DNA from: an uncultured Endomicrobiia bacterium
GTDB lineage: Bacteria > Elusimicrobiota > Endomicrobiia > DTEH01
DNA: 64,000 bases
NCBI GenBank assembly: GCA_937928765.1
Contig: CALFVX010000001.1
Span: 96,641-160,640 of the forward strand
Direction of reading: 5' to 3'
This document shows positions 36,004 to 45,165 of the stretch, piece by piece. The position numbers and the translations under genes were made by a program. Within the stretch, counting starts at the first letter, position 1, and every line of letters begins with the position of its first letter. The notes under the pieces were generated by a model. It saw nothing but the letters and a program-made list of their open reading frames with translations, had not been told where the DNA came from and did not search any database.

Positions 36004-37098
36004 ATGACAGTAAAAAAAGATTATTATGAAATTTTAGGTGTTCCAAAAAATGCTTCTCAAAAAGAAATTGAAGAAGTATACAGACGCCTAGCAATACAAT
36101 ATCATCCAGACCGCCATCCGCCTGAAAAAAAAGATGAGATGCGCGAAAAATTTAAAGAAATTTCAGAAGCATATGCTATACTTTCAGATCCTAAAAAAAG
36201 AAAACAATATGATATGTACGGCCATGCAGGTATTGACAGTTCTTATACTGCTGAAGATATTTTCTCAGGAGTAGATTTTAGCAGTGTATTTAGAGACATA
36301 GGAGATTTTGGTAGTGTATTTGAAGATTTGTTTGATTTTTTTGGTGTAAGAGAAAAAAAAAGAGGTCCTCAACGTGGTGCAGATCTTGAAGTACCTTTGA
36401 ATATTACACTTGAAGAAGCATTTCATGGTACAGAAAAACCTTTAAGTTTTTATCATACTGTAATATGTCCTGTATGCAAGGGTAGTGGTGCTAAATTAGG
36501 TAGTTCAAAAAAAGTTTGTCCTAAATGTAAAGGGTCTGGAAGTATAAATTATTCTAGAGGATTTTTTAGCATAAGAGAAACCTGTCCTAGATGTAGAGGA
36601 AAAGGTGAGGTTGTAGATATACCTTGTGATAAGTGTGGTGGTACAGGAAAAATAAAACAACAAGAAAATATAGTTGTAAAAATTCCAGCAGGTGTTGATA
36701 ATGGGACTTCAATAAGAATTAAGGGCAAAGGAGAAGCAGGTACTGAAGGAGCACCTTCAGGCGACCTTTATGTTTCTATAAGAATTCAACCACATTCAAT
36801 TTTTGTTCGTCAAGGAGATGATCTTGTAAGCAAAATAGAAATTCCTTATCCTATTGCAGTTTTAGGTGGTGAAGTTGAAGTTCCTACTATAGAGGGAAGT
36901 AAAATAAAGATATCCATTCCTTCAGGAACACAACCTAAAAAAGTTTTCAGAGTAAAATCTAAAGGTATGCCTGATTTACATACTGGCAAACGTGGTGATT
37001 TGTATATCGAAATAGAGATACAAATACCAACAAAACTTGATGAAAAACAAAAAAGAGCATTAAAAGAATATGCAAAAACTTTAGGAATTGATATATAA
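36004..37098 (+). CDS. dnaJ: Chaperone protein DnaJ
   Basis: J domain with HPD (YHPDRHPP), four CxxCxGxG zinc motifs ([32 protein letters not shown]), SD ggaga upstream. Confidence 0.97.
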   Translation: MTVKKDYYEILGVPKNASQKEIEEVYRRLAIQYHPDRHPPEKKDEMREKFKEISEAYAILSDPKKRKQYDMYGHAGIDSSYTAEDIFSGVDFSSVFRDIGDFGSVFEDLFDFFGVREKKRGPQRGADLEVPLNITLEEAFHGTEKPLSFYHTVICPVCKGSGAKLGSSKKVCPKCKGSGSINYSRGFFSIRETCPRCRGKGEVVDIPCDKCGGTGKIKQQENIVVKIPAGVDNGTSIRIKGKGEAGTEGAPSGDLYVSIRIQPHSIFVRQGDDLVSKIEIPYPIAVLGGEVEVPTIEGSKIKISIPSGTQPKKVFRVKSKGMPDLHTGKRGDLYIEIEIQIPTKLDEKQKRALKEYAKTLGIDI

Positions 37099-37113
37099 CC
37101 TTAGATTAATTTT

Positions 37114-37836
37114 ATGACACAATTTTATATTCCTCAACTCAAAGATTTAAAAAAAGAAGTAGTTATCAATTCAATTAATGAAATAAGACATATTAAGAAA
37201 TCGTTTAGGGCTAAAGTTGGAGATTTATTACAATTGTTTGATGGTAAAGGTTGTGTCGTGAAAGCAAAAATTAAAAAAATTGCTGATCACAGTATATTTT
37301 TAGATATTGTAGAAAAAAATTTTTTCCACAAAAAAGATTTTGAGCTTATAGTTTGTCAAGGATTAATAAAAATTGATAGGTTTGAATTATTTTTAGAAAA
37401 ATCTACAGAAATAGGTGTAGATAAAATTTTTCCTTTAGAATTAGAAAATAGTGTAGTTAAAAAAGAAAAATTTGTAAAAAAATATGAAAGATTTAAAAAA
37501 ATAGTTTTAGAATCAGCAAAACAATCTAACAGAATTTTTTTACCAGAAATAAATGATGTTGTGTATTTAGAAGAAGTTTTTTTAGATTATAATGATGGTT
37601 TTAATATAATACTTTATAAAAATTCTATAAAAAAATTAAAAGATATAGAAGATAAAATTACCTCTTGTAATAAAATAAAAATTTTCGTAGGACCCGAAGG
37701 CGATTTTTCAAAAAAAGAAATAGAATTTTTGCAGCGACAAAATAACACATATTTTGTAAATATAAGCGAAAATATTTTAAGGGCAGAAACAGCTGCGATA
37801 GTAGCTTGTGGGATAATTTTGCAGTTTAAGATATGA
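37114..37836 (+). CDS. rsmE: 16S rRNA (uracil1498-N3)-methyltransferase RsmE
   Basis: GPEGDFSKKEIEFL and LRAETAAIVAC SPOUT-knot motifs; next to dnaJ. Confidence 0.93.
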   Translation: MTQFYIPQLKDLKKEVVINSINEIRHIKKSFRAKVGDLLQLFDGKGCVVKAKIKKIADHSIFLDIVEKNFFHKKDFELIVCQGLIKIDRFELFLEKSTEIGVDKIFPLELENSVVKKEKFVKKYERFKKIVLESAKQSNRIFLPEINDVVYLEEVFLDYNDGFNIILYKNSIKKLKDIEDKITSCNKIKIFVGPEGDFSKKEIEFLQRQNNTYFVNISENILRAETAAIVACGIILQFKI

Positions 37837-37845
37837 GAATATGAT

Positions 37846-38958
37846 ATGAAACAAAAATATTTTATTAGAACATTTGGATGTAAAACAAACCAGTATGAAT
37901 CACATTTTATAAAAGAGCTTGTAGAGAAAAGTGGAAATTTTGTTTCTGAAGAATACCGCGATGCAGATGTGGTGGTTATAAACAGTTGCGCAGTAACACA
38001 ACCTGCAGAAAGAGATGTTTACAAATTTATCCGTAGAGTTTACCGAGAAAGTAGAAATTTTAAAAAGGTTATTCTTACAGGATGTTACGCAGAATATATA
38101 AAACTTAATAATTTGGAAGAAAAATTTTTTTCAAGACTTGGGGTTAATATAAAGATTGAATTTCTTGGTAATAATGAAAAATATTATTTTATAAAAGGGC
38201 CTTATGGAGTAGAAGAGTTTATAACAAAATTTTTTGGCCACAAAAGAGCATATTTAAAAATTCAAGATGGCTGTGACAATTTTTGTAGTTATTGTGTAGT
38301 CCCTTACCTAAGAAGCAAATTATACAGTAAGCCTAAGGATGTGGTTTTAAAAGAAGTAGAGTCACTTTTAGAAAACGGATACGATGAGATATATCTTGTT
38401 GGCACAAACATAGGAAAATATTCATATTTTTGCAATAACAAAAAATATGATTACATTGATTTATCAAAAGAAATATTAGACAACTTCAGAAAAATTATTT
38501 TAATCTACTCTTCTTTAGAAGTAATAGATTTAAATTCTAAATTTTTTTCTTTCCTTGAAGAACATAAAGATAAGATTTTTCCTCATTTCCATATTCCGTT
38601 GCAATCTGCTGACGATAAAATTCTTACTTCGATGAGAAGAAGGTATTCGGCAGAATTTTATGTAGATAGAATTAATAAACTAAGAAAAATCGTGCCTGAG
38701 GTGATAATTTCGTGCGACTTAATTGTAGGATATCCTCAAGAAACAAAAGAGAGTTTTTTAAAAACTTTAGATTTTATTAAAAAAGTGAGGTTTAACTGGG
38801 TACATGTATTTCCATACTCTCCACGAGAAAGCACTGAAAGTTATAAAAAATATGGTAATTTTGTGTGTTATGATGCAAAACAAAGAGTTAGAGAGGTAAA
38901 TCTATTAAATAAATATTTAGGAGAAAAATATTTTAAAGAAGTTTGTAAAGTAAAATAA
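37846..38958 (+). CDS. mtaB: MiaB/MtaB-family tRNA methylthiotransferase (radical SAM), short C-terminus
   Basis: FGCKTNQYES, NSCAV, TGCYAEY (UPF0004) and GCDNFCSYCVVPYLRSK radical SAM motif; 370 aa, no obvious TRAM domain. Confidence 0.88.
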   Translation: MKQKYFIRTFGCKTNQYESHFIKELVEKSGNFVSEEYRDADVVVINSCAVTQPAERDVYKFIRRVYRESRNFKKVILTGCYAEYIKLNNLEEKFFSRLGVNIKIEFLGNNEKYYFIKGPYGVEEFITKFFGHKRAYLKIQDGCDNFCSYCVVPYLRSKLYSKPKDVVLKEVESLLENGYDEIYLVGTNIGKYSYFCNNKKYDYIDLSKEILDNFRKIILIYSSLEVIDLNSKFFSFLEEHKDKIFPHFHIPLQSADDKILTSMRRRYSAEFYVDRINKLRKIVPEVIISCDLIVGYPQETKESFLKTLDFIKKVRFNWVHVFPYSPRESTESYKKYGNFVCYDAKQRVREVNLLNKYLGEKYFKEVCKVK

Positions 38959-39032
38959 ACATTTTTATCTGCTTGATTAATAAATTTTATTTTTGTAAAT
39001 AAATCCTAAACTTTATTAAGGAGGCAAATATT

Positions 39033-39356
39033 ATGTATGCAGTAGCAGAAATTGGTGGAAAACAATATATCTTAGAAAAAGGTGATACTATTGTAGTGGA
39101 AAAAATTCCTAAAGATGTAAATTCTGAGATTGTGATAGATAAAGTGCTGCTTTACAGAGCAGATGATGAGAGTGATATAAAAATTGGTTTTCCATATTTA
39201 GAAAATGTTAGGATTGAAGCAGAAATAATAAATCAAATTAAAAGTGAAAAAATAATTGTTTTGCGTAAAGGTAATGCGAAAAAAAATTGGCGCAGAAAAT
39301 ATGGTCACAGGCAACAATTAACTATATTGAAGATAAAAGACATAGTTTTAAGTTAG
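39033..39356 (+). CDS. rplU: 50S ribosomal protein L21
   Basis: MYAVAEIGGKQYILEKGDTI...RRKYGHRQQLTILKI; SD aaggagg upstream. Confidence 0.97.
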   Translation: MYAVAEIGGKQYILEKGDTIVVEKIPKDVNSEIVIDKVLLYRADDESDIKIGFPYLENVRIEAEIINQIKSEKIIVLRKGNAKKNWRRKYGHRQQLTILKIKDIVLS

Positions 39357-39430
39357 TTATTATTATTTTAACTTTTGCTATTTAAGTTAAGAAAATTATA
39401 AATTAAAATAATGTTTTGGAGGAATTAAAA

Positions 39431-39679
39431 ATGGCACATGCAACTAATGGTAGAGATAGTAATCCAAAATATTTAGGTGTAAAAGTTCTTGGTTCGCAGA
39501 TGGTTAAAAAAGGACAGATAATTTTAAAGCAAAGAGGAACAAGATTCTTGCCGGGCAATAACACTTATCTTAGTAAAGATTTTACTATTCATGCTAAAAT
39601 AGGTGGTAGGGTGAATTTTAAATATTTAAATAAAAATAAAAAAGTTGTAGAGGTTGTACCTATCTATAATAAAAATTAA
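39431..39679 (+). CDS. rpmA: 50S ribosomal protein L27 (unusually short N-terminal arm)
   Basis: MAHATNGRDSNPKYLGVKVLGSQMVKKGQIILKQRGTRFLPG. The ORF-track TTG at 39416 lies in the SD (ttggaggaattaaaaATG); start corrected to 39431. Confidence 0.96.
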   Translation: MAHATNGRDSNPKYLGVKVLGSQMVKKGQIILKQRGTRFLPGNNTYLSKDFTIHAKIGGRVNFKYLNKNKKVVEVVPIYNKN

Positions 39680-39703
39680 CTAAACTTACCCATATTATCA
39701 TTT

Positions 39704-40990
39704 ATGTTCATAGACAAGGTAAAAATTTTTGTAGAAGCAGGTAAAGGTGGTAATGGTTGTGTAAGTTTTAGAAGAGAAAAATTTGTTGCTTATGGTGGAC
39801 CTGATGGTGGTGATGGTGGGGATGGTGGTAATGTATATCTTAGATCAAATCCAGAAATAACAACACTATACGATTTCAAATTAAAACCACATTTTAAAGC
39901 ACAAGATGGTAGCCATGGTAAAGGTAAAAATATGTATGGTAAAAATGGTGAAGATCTATATGTTGATGTTCCATGTGGATGTGTTGTTTATAAATTAGAT
40001 GACGAAGGTAAAAATATTTTTATAGAAGATTTAAAGGAACCTTATATGACAATAATGGTAGCAAAAGGTGGTAAAGGTGGTAGAGGCAATGCTTCATTTA
40101 AATCTTCAACTAATCGTGCACCTAAAATTGCAGAAATGGGGCTTCCAGGAGAAAAAGTTACATTAGTTTTAGAGTTAAAACTTATTGCTGATGTAGGTAT
40201 TATTGGATTACCTAATTGTGGGAAGTCAACTTTGTTATCTGTTTTAACTTCAGCAAAACCAAAAATTGCTGATTACCCATTTACAACACTATCACCTAAT
40301 TTAGGTGTTTGTGTTTATAAGAATTTTAAATTTGTCCTATCTGATATACCAGGACTTATTGAAGATGCACATAAAGGAAAAGGTTTAGGTATAGAATTTT
40401 TAAGACACATAGAAAGAACAAAAATTTTGCTTCATTTAATAGATATAAGCAGTAAAGATATTAGAAGTATTTTAAGAAACTATATAATAATAAATAACGA
40501 ATTAAAAAATTATTCAAAAAAATTGTTAGAAAGGCCAACCATAATAGTGCTTACCAAAATTGATACATTAAAAGAAGATGAAATAGAAAATATAACTAAA
40601 AAATTTATAAAAGAAATAAAAAACAAATATACAGTTATACCAATCTCTGCAGTTAAAAAGCAAAATCTTGAATTATTAATAAAAAAAATTGTAAATTTAT
40701 TAAACAAAGTTAAAAAAGAAAAAACAACTGATATAGATGGAATAAAAAAAATAAAGAATTTTATATATGAACAGGATCTATCAGTTGAAAGAAAAGATAA
40801 TTTGTTTATAGTAAAAAATAAAAAAATTGAAGAAGCAGTTTTAAAAACAAACTTTTCTATTAAAGAAAGTGTGATAAGATTGCAAAAAATACTAAAAAAA
40901 TTAGGAGTTGAAAAATTATTAAAAAAATATGGGATAAAACAAGGAGATAAAGTTAGTATTGCAGGAGTAGAATTTGAATATTATGAATAA
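39704..40990 (+). CDS. obgE: GTPase Obg/CgtA
   Basis: Glycine-rich Obg fold (GPDGGDGGDGGNVYL), G1 GLPNCGKST, G3 DIPGLIEDAHKGKGLG, C-terminal OCT-like domain. Confidence 0.97.
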   Translation: MFIDKVKIFVEAGKGGNGCVSFRREKFVAYGGPDGGDGGDGGNVYLRSNPEITTLYDFKLKPHFKAQDGSHGKGKNMYGKNGEDLYVDVPCGCVVYKLDDEGKNIFIEDLKEPYMTIMVAKGGKGGRGNASFKSSTNRAPKIAEMGLPGEKVTLVLELKLIADVGIIGLPNCGKSTLLSVLTSAKPKIADYPFTTLSPNLGVCVYKNFKFVLSDIPGLIEDAHKGKGLGIEFLRHIERTKILLHLIDISSKDIRSILRNYIIINNELKNYSKKLLERPTIIVLTKIDTLKEDEIENITKKFIKEIKNKYTVIPISAVKKQNLELLIKKIVNLLNKVKKEKTTDIDGIKKIKNFIYEQDLSVERKDNLFIVKNKKIEEAVLKTNFSIKESVIRLQKILKKLGVEKLLKKYGIKQGDKVSIAGVEFEYYE

Positions 40991-40993
40991 AAT

Positions 40994-41065
40994 GCCGGTG
41001 TAACTCAGCGGTAGAGTACCCGCCTTGTAAGCGGGAAGGCGAGGGTTCGAATCCCTCCGCCGGCT
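40994..41065 (+). tRNA. tRNA-Thr (anticodon TGT)
   Basis: Cloverleaf: acceptor GCCGGTG/CGCCGGC, anticodon stem CCCGC-CTTGTAA-GCGGG, T-arm GAGGG-TTCGAAT-CCCTC; no encoded CCA. Confidence 0.95.
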
Positions 41066-41073
41066 AAGTTTTT

Positions 41074-42486
41074 ATGAAAAATTTTTTTCTTGCCTTATGT
41101 GAAATAATAGTTTTAATATCTTACCCTTTTATTGCATGGTTGATGGTAAAATTCCCTAATTATATAGTATTTATTTATTCATTATTTATAATTAATATAA
41201 TATTATTTCATTTTTTAAAATCTTCTTTTCTGGAAGTATTGACTTTGGTGTTAAGTATTTTCATTGGTATAGCTACAATTTTACTTATGCCAGAAGAATA
41301 TAATATTGACAGAATAATAGTTTCTTTTGAAATGGTTGGCTTTGTTTTTAGTTATTTTGTGCTTTTAAAACTTGATAGAATGTATGAAAGACAAAAAACT
41401 TTGTGGGTAGAAAAAAAAGAAAATTTTGAAAAAGAAGTTACTTTGCTAAAAATAGATTTAGAAAAAATTCAAGAAGAAATTTATAATAATATAATCCGTA
41501 TACAAAATTATAAATATTTGGAAGAAATTGTAAGTAAATTATCATCATTTAATGAAATAAAACAACTTAAAAAATTTTTAAATGAAGTTTTTAAAAATTT
41601 ATTACCAAATTCTTTTGTCAAGTTATACTTATCTGAAGAAATTATAGAAGATGAGCAGAATGTAGATAATATTTTAATTAATTATTGTATTAAAGAAGGA
41701 GGATTATTTTATTTACCAATAACAATTGAATGGGTTGAAAGATGTGAAAACTTACAACTAAAAAAATATTTACAAAAACTAAAAATTATAAAGTCAATTT
41801 TTTGTATAAAATTAGAAAGTACTAATGAACAAAAAGTTTTAGGATATATAGTTGGGTATTCTGAAAATTATATTTCAGAAGATAAACTAAGATTAATTTC
41901 TTTATTGTCTACATATATAAGTATTTCAATTTCTAATATTTATCTTATTAAATATATGCAAGAATTAGCTATTACAGATTCGTTAACGGGATTGTATGTG
42001 CAAAGATATTTTAAAGAGTTATTAGAAGAAGAGATAAAAATTGCAAGATATTACAATAGAGAACTATCTTTAGCAATATTTGATTTAGATAATTTTAAAC
42101 ATATTAATGATACTTATGGGCATAATGCAGGTGATGAAGTTTTGGTTAGGTTTGCAAATATTTTGAAGTCTAGATTAAGAGAAACTGATATTATTTCTCG
42201 TTATGGAGGGGATGAGTTTGCTGTAATTTTTCCTGATACGGAGAATAAAACTGCAGCAAAAATTTGTGAAGAAATAAGAAATATAGTAGAAAATGAAATC
42301 GTCATACCTAAAGAGTTTATTAAAAAAGAAAAAAAGCTTGGCTCTGCAAGAATAAAATTTTTTATATCTTGTGGGGTTTGTGGATTTTTTGATAAATTTA
42401 ACTCAGCAACAGAATTTTTTAATTATGTAGACAGTCTTTTGTATAAAGCAAAAAAAACAGGTAAGAATAAGGTGGTTGTATGTTAG
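41074..42486 (+). CDS. Membrane GGDEF-domain (putative diguanylate cyclase) protein
   Basis: N-terminal TM segments, coiled coil, C-terminal GGDEF with FDLDNFKHINDTYGHNAGDEVL and RYGGDEF; RxxD I-site (RETD) 5 residues upstream. Confidence 0.92.
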   Translation: MKNFFLALCEIIVLISYPFIAWLMVKFPNYIVFIYSLFIINIILFHFLKSSFLEVLTLVLSIFIGIATILLMPEEYNIDRIIVSFEMVGFVFSYFVLLKLDRMYERQKTLWVEKKENFEKEVTLLKIDLEKIQEEIYNNIIRIQNYKYLEEIVSKLSSFNEIKQLKKFLNEVFKNLLPNSFVKLYLSEEIIEDEQNVDNILINYCIKEGGLFYLPITIEWVERCENLQLKKYLQKLKIIKSIFCIKLESTNEQKVLGYIVGYSENYISEDKLRLISLLSTYISISISNIYLIKYMQELAITDSLTGLYVQRYFKELLEEEIKIARYYNRELSLAIFDLDNFKHINDTYGHNAGDEVLVRFANILKSRLRETDIISRYGGDEFAVIFPDTENKTAAKICEEIRNIVENEIVIPKEFIKKEKKLGSARIKFFISCGVCGFFDKFNSATEFFNYVDSLLYKAKKTGKNKVVVC

Positions 42487-43739
42487 GAAAAATAATTTAT
42501 ATTTTATCTATAAATTTATTACCTTTAATGTTTTATAGTAGTATACAAATTGATAAGTTTAAAACTTTATACTATAAAAAAGAAATAATTTTTGTTTTAT
42601 ACACTACATTTTTCTTAATTTTAGGTTATATCTTATTACCACGGGAGATATTTTTAATAGTTATAATTTTAGATATTTTTCTTTGGATGATTGTATTTGA
42701 CTTATATTATCATAAAGTTCAAAAAATATCAAAAGAATTTGTAAGACATATAGAAGATTTGGTTTTACAAAAAAGTACACTTCAAGAAAGAGTTACTAAA
42801 GTAGGAAAACAAGCAGAAGAATATCAAAAACAACTTAATAGATACAATAACTTATTTAGAATTGTGCAAGAGATTAATGAAAATGTGGAACTTAACAAGA
42901 TAATAAAAGAATTTTATATAAAAATTGTGAATTATTTTGGTCAAGAAAAAATTTCTTATTTAGCATTAGTCGTTTATAAGAAAAAAGATACAATTAATAT
43001 TATAGACTATCCTACAAATAGAAAAGATATTACAAGCTCAATAAAAAATTACCTCATAGAGAAAACAAATTTTGATTATTCTGAAACAAGTAGTAATCTT
43101 TTATTTTATGATTTATATTCTAACAAGAATAATTATATGGTGGTAATAGAATATTTTAAAGATGAAGAAATTTGTTCAGAACTAAATTTTTTTCTTTCAG
43201 AGACAAAGATAGGTTTTGTAAGAAGTATTCTTTTTAGCGAAGTTGAAAATCTCGCACGTATTGATGGATTAACAGAGTTGTATTTAAGAAGATTTTTTAT
43301 TAGTAGGTTAAATGAAGAATTATTACGTGCTATTAGATATAATACAAAGTTTTCTTTAATAATGTTAGATATAGATTTCTTTAAAAAAATAAATGATACT
43401 TATGGACATATTGCTGGAGATTTTGTGTTGAAAAGATTAGCGAAAGTAATAAAAGATATAGTAGCAGACCAAGGATTATGTTGTCGTTGGGGAGGAGAGG
43501 AGTTTTTAATATTTATTCCTTACCAGTCACAAGATTCTGTAAAAAACCTTTCTGAAGAATTGAGACAGAAAATAGAAGTTATGAACTTTATTTATGAGAA
43601 TAAAATTATAAAATTAACCATTAGTTGTGGGATAAGTTTCTTTCCAGAAGAGGCTAAAGATATAACTAATTTAATAGAAATAGCAGATAAGAAATTGTAT
43701 CAAGCAAAACAATCAGGAAGAAATAAAGTTATATCATAA
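42480..43739 (+). CDS. Membrane GGDEF-domain (putative diguanylate cyclase) protein, GGEEF variant
   Basis: TM N-terminus, coiled coil, LDIDFFKKINDTYGHIAGDFVL and RWGGEEF; overlaps upstream gene by 7 nt. Confidence 0.92.
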   Translation: MLGKIIYILSINLLPLMFYSSIQIDKFKTLYYKKEIIFVLYTTFFLILGYILLPREIFLIVIILDIFLWMIVFDLYYHKVQKISKEFVRHIEDLVLQKSTLQERVTKVGKQAEEYQKQLNRYNNLFRIVQEINENVELNKIIKEFYIKIVNYFGQEKISYLALVVYKKKDTINIIDYPTNRKDITSSIKNYLIEKTNFDYSETSSNLLFYDLYSNKNNYMVVIEYFKDEEICSELNFFLSETKIGFVRSILFSEVENLARIDGLTELYLRRFFISRLNEELLRAIRYNTKFSLIMLDIDFFKKINDTYGHIAGDFVLKRLAKVIKDIVADQGLCCRWGGEEFLIFIPYQSQDSVKNLSEELRQKIEVMNFIYENKIIKLTISCGISFFPEEAKDITNLIEIADKKLYQAKQSGRNKVIS

Positions 43740-43757
43740 AATCTTTTCTTTAATTTT

Positions 43758-44675
43758 ATGTTTAAAAAAGCTTTAAGATTAATAATTATCTTATCGATTT
43801 TTATACTCTTTTGTGTATTATATGCAGATAAATTAGAATATTTGTTGCCAGAAGAATACAAGATATCTGATAAAGATCTAGAAATTATTTTTATAGATGT
43901 TGGTCAAGGAGATTCTACACTAGTTATTACTCCTAATAAGAAAACAATTTTAATAGATGCCCCAGGCATACCATATTGGTCAAAAATATATTCTTTAGAA
44001 CCTGCTGAAAATATAGTTTTGGATTATTTATATTCAAGAAATATTAACAAATTAGATTTTATTATAGTTTCTCATCCACACGGAGATCATTTTGGTGGCA
44101 TGTTTGATATCTTAAATTCTTTAAAAATAGAAAATTTTATTGATAACGGATATGTGGAAGGTGACCCTAACTATGTTAATTTGTTAGAGATAGTTGATAA
44201 AAAAGAAATTCCTTATGATCAGTTAAAAGAAGGTGATTTTTTAGAAATAGATAATGAAGTTTTTATTAAAGTATTTTTTCCACCTAAAAAAGGCTTTATC
44301 TTTGAAGGAGCAAATAATTCATCGTTAGTTTTTAAATTGTTGTATGGAAATTTTTCTATTTTGTTTACAGCAGATATTGAAGTAGAGGTTGAAAATTATC
44401 TTTGTTCAAAATATAAAAAAGAAATAAAAAGTGTAGTTTTAAAAGTACCACATCATGGTTCAAGAACTTCTTCAAGTAGTAGGTTTATTAAAACTGTATC
44501 TCCAGAAGCAGCAGTAATAATGTGTGCAAAAAACAATCCTTTTGGTCATCCACATCAGGAAGTAATAAGCAGATATTTGAAATTTAAAATAGAACTTTAT
44601 AGAACAGATATAGATGGTGATATAAAAATTTTGACTAACGGAAAACAATATACAATAATTCCAAATTTAAAGTGA
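43758..44675 (+). CDS. Stand-alone ComEC/Rec2-type metallo-beta-lactamase-fold hydrolase
   Basis: VGQGDSTLV, SHPHGDHFGG, VPHHGSRTSSSSRF, NPFGHPHQEV motifs; single N-terminal TM, no competence channel domain. Confidence 0.88.
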   Translation: MFKKALRLIIILSIFILFCVLYADKLEYLLPEEYKISDKDLEIIFIDVGQGDSTLVITPNKKTILIDAPGIPYWSKIYSLEPAENIVLDYLYSRNINKLDFIIVSHPHGDHFGGMFDILNSLKIENFIDNGYVEGDPNYVNLLEIVDKKEIPYDQLKEGDFLEIDNEVFIKVFFPPKKGFIFEGANNSSLVFKLLYGNFSILFTADIEVEVENYLCSKYKKEIKSVVLKVPHHGSRTSSSSRFIKTVSPEAAVIMCAKNNPFGHPHQEVISRYLKFKIELYRTDIDGDIKILTNGKQYTIIPNLK

Positions 44676-44776
44676 TTATTTTGTTTTTAAACTATTGAAA
44701 TTTTTTTTAATAAATTATAAAAAATTAAAAATATAGTATTTTTTAATAACAAAAATTTTTCAACCAAATTTTTTAT

Positions 44777-44849
44777 GGGCCCGTAGCTCAGCTGGCAGAG
44801 CACCGGCCTTTTAAGCCGGGTGTCGAGAGTTCGAATCTCTCCGGGCTCA
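44777..44849 (+). tRNA. tRNA-Lys (anticodon TTT)
   Basis: Acceptor GGGCCCG/CGGGCTC, anticodon loop CTTTTAA between CCGGC/GCCGG, T-arm GAGAG-TTCGAAT-CTCTC. Confidence 0.95.
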
Positions 44850-44865
44850 GTTTTTTGTAGAGCAT

Positions 44866-44940
44866 GGTGGTTGTAGCTCAACCGGATAGAGCACCTGGCT
44901 GTGGCCCAGGTTGTTGCGGGTTCGACTCCCGTCAACCACC
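44866..44940 (+). tRNA. tRNA-His (anticodon GTG, encoded G-1)
   Basis: G-1 plus GTGGTTG/CAACCAC acceptor, discriminator C, anticodon loop CTGTGGC, T-arm GCGGG-TTCGACT-CCCGT. Confidence 0.94.
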
Positions 44941-44964
44941 CAAAAAATTAAGCTTGCAATTAAT

Positions 44965-45036
44965 GGGCGGTTAGCTCAGCGGGAGAGCGCCCGGTTTACA
45001 CCCGGAAGGTCAGAGGTTCAAATCCTCTACCGCCCA
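44965..45036 (+). tRNA. tRNA-Val (anticodon TAC)
   Basis: Acceptor GGGCGGT/ACCGCCC, anticodon loop TTTACAC, T-arm AGAGG-TTCAAAT-CCTCT. Confidence 0.95.
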
Positions 45037-45067
45037 GATTTAAAATGCAAATTTTAAAAAATTATGT

Positions 45068-45143
45068 GGGCTCGTGGTGTAGCTTGGTTTAACACACTGG
45101 CCTGTCAAGCCAGAGATCGCGGGTTCAAATCCCGTCGGGCCCG
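45068..45143 (+). tRNA. tRNA-Asp (anticodon GTC)
   Basis: Acceptor GGGCTCG/CGGGCCC, anticodon stem CTGGC-CTGTCAA-GCCAG, T-arm GCGGG-TTCAAAT-CCCGT. Confidence 0.95.
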
Positions 45144-45165
45144 TATTTTATAAAGGAGAAGTTTT

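Noticed and set aside
39416-39430. TTG start extending L27 by MEELK
   Set aside because: These bases form the Shine-Dalgarno ggaggaatt; homology starts at MAH (39431).
44687-44935. 82-aa minus ORF MTGVEPATTWATARCSIRLSYNHHALQKTEPGEIRTLDTRLKRPV...
   Set aside because: Antisense of tRNA-Lys and tRNA-His genes; a classic tRNA-derived spurious protein.
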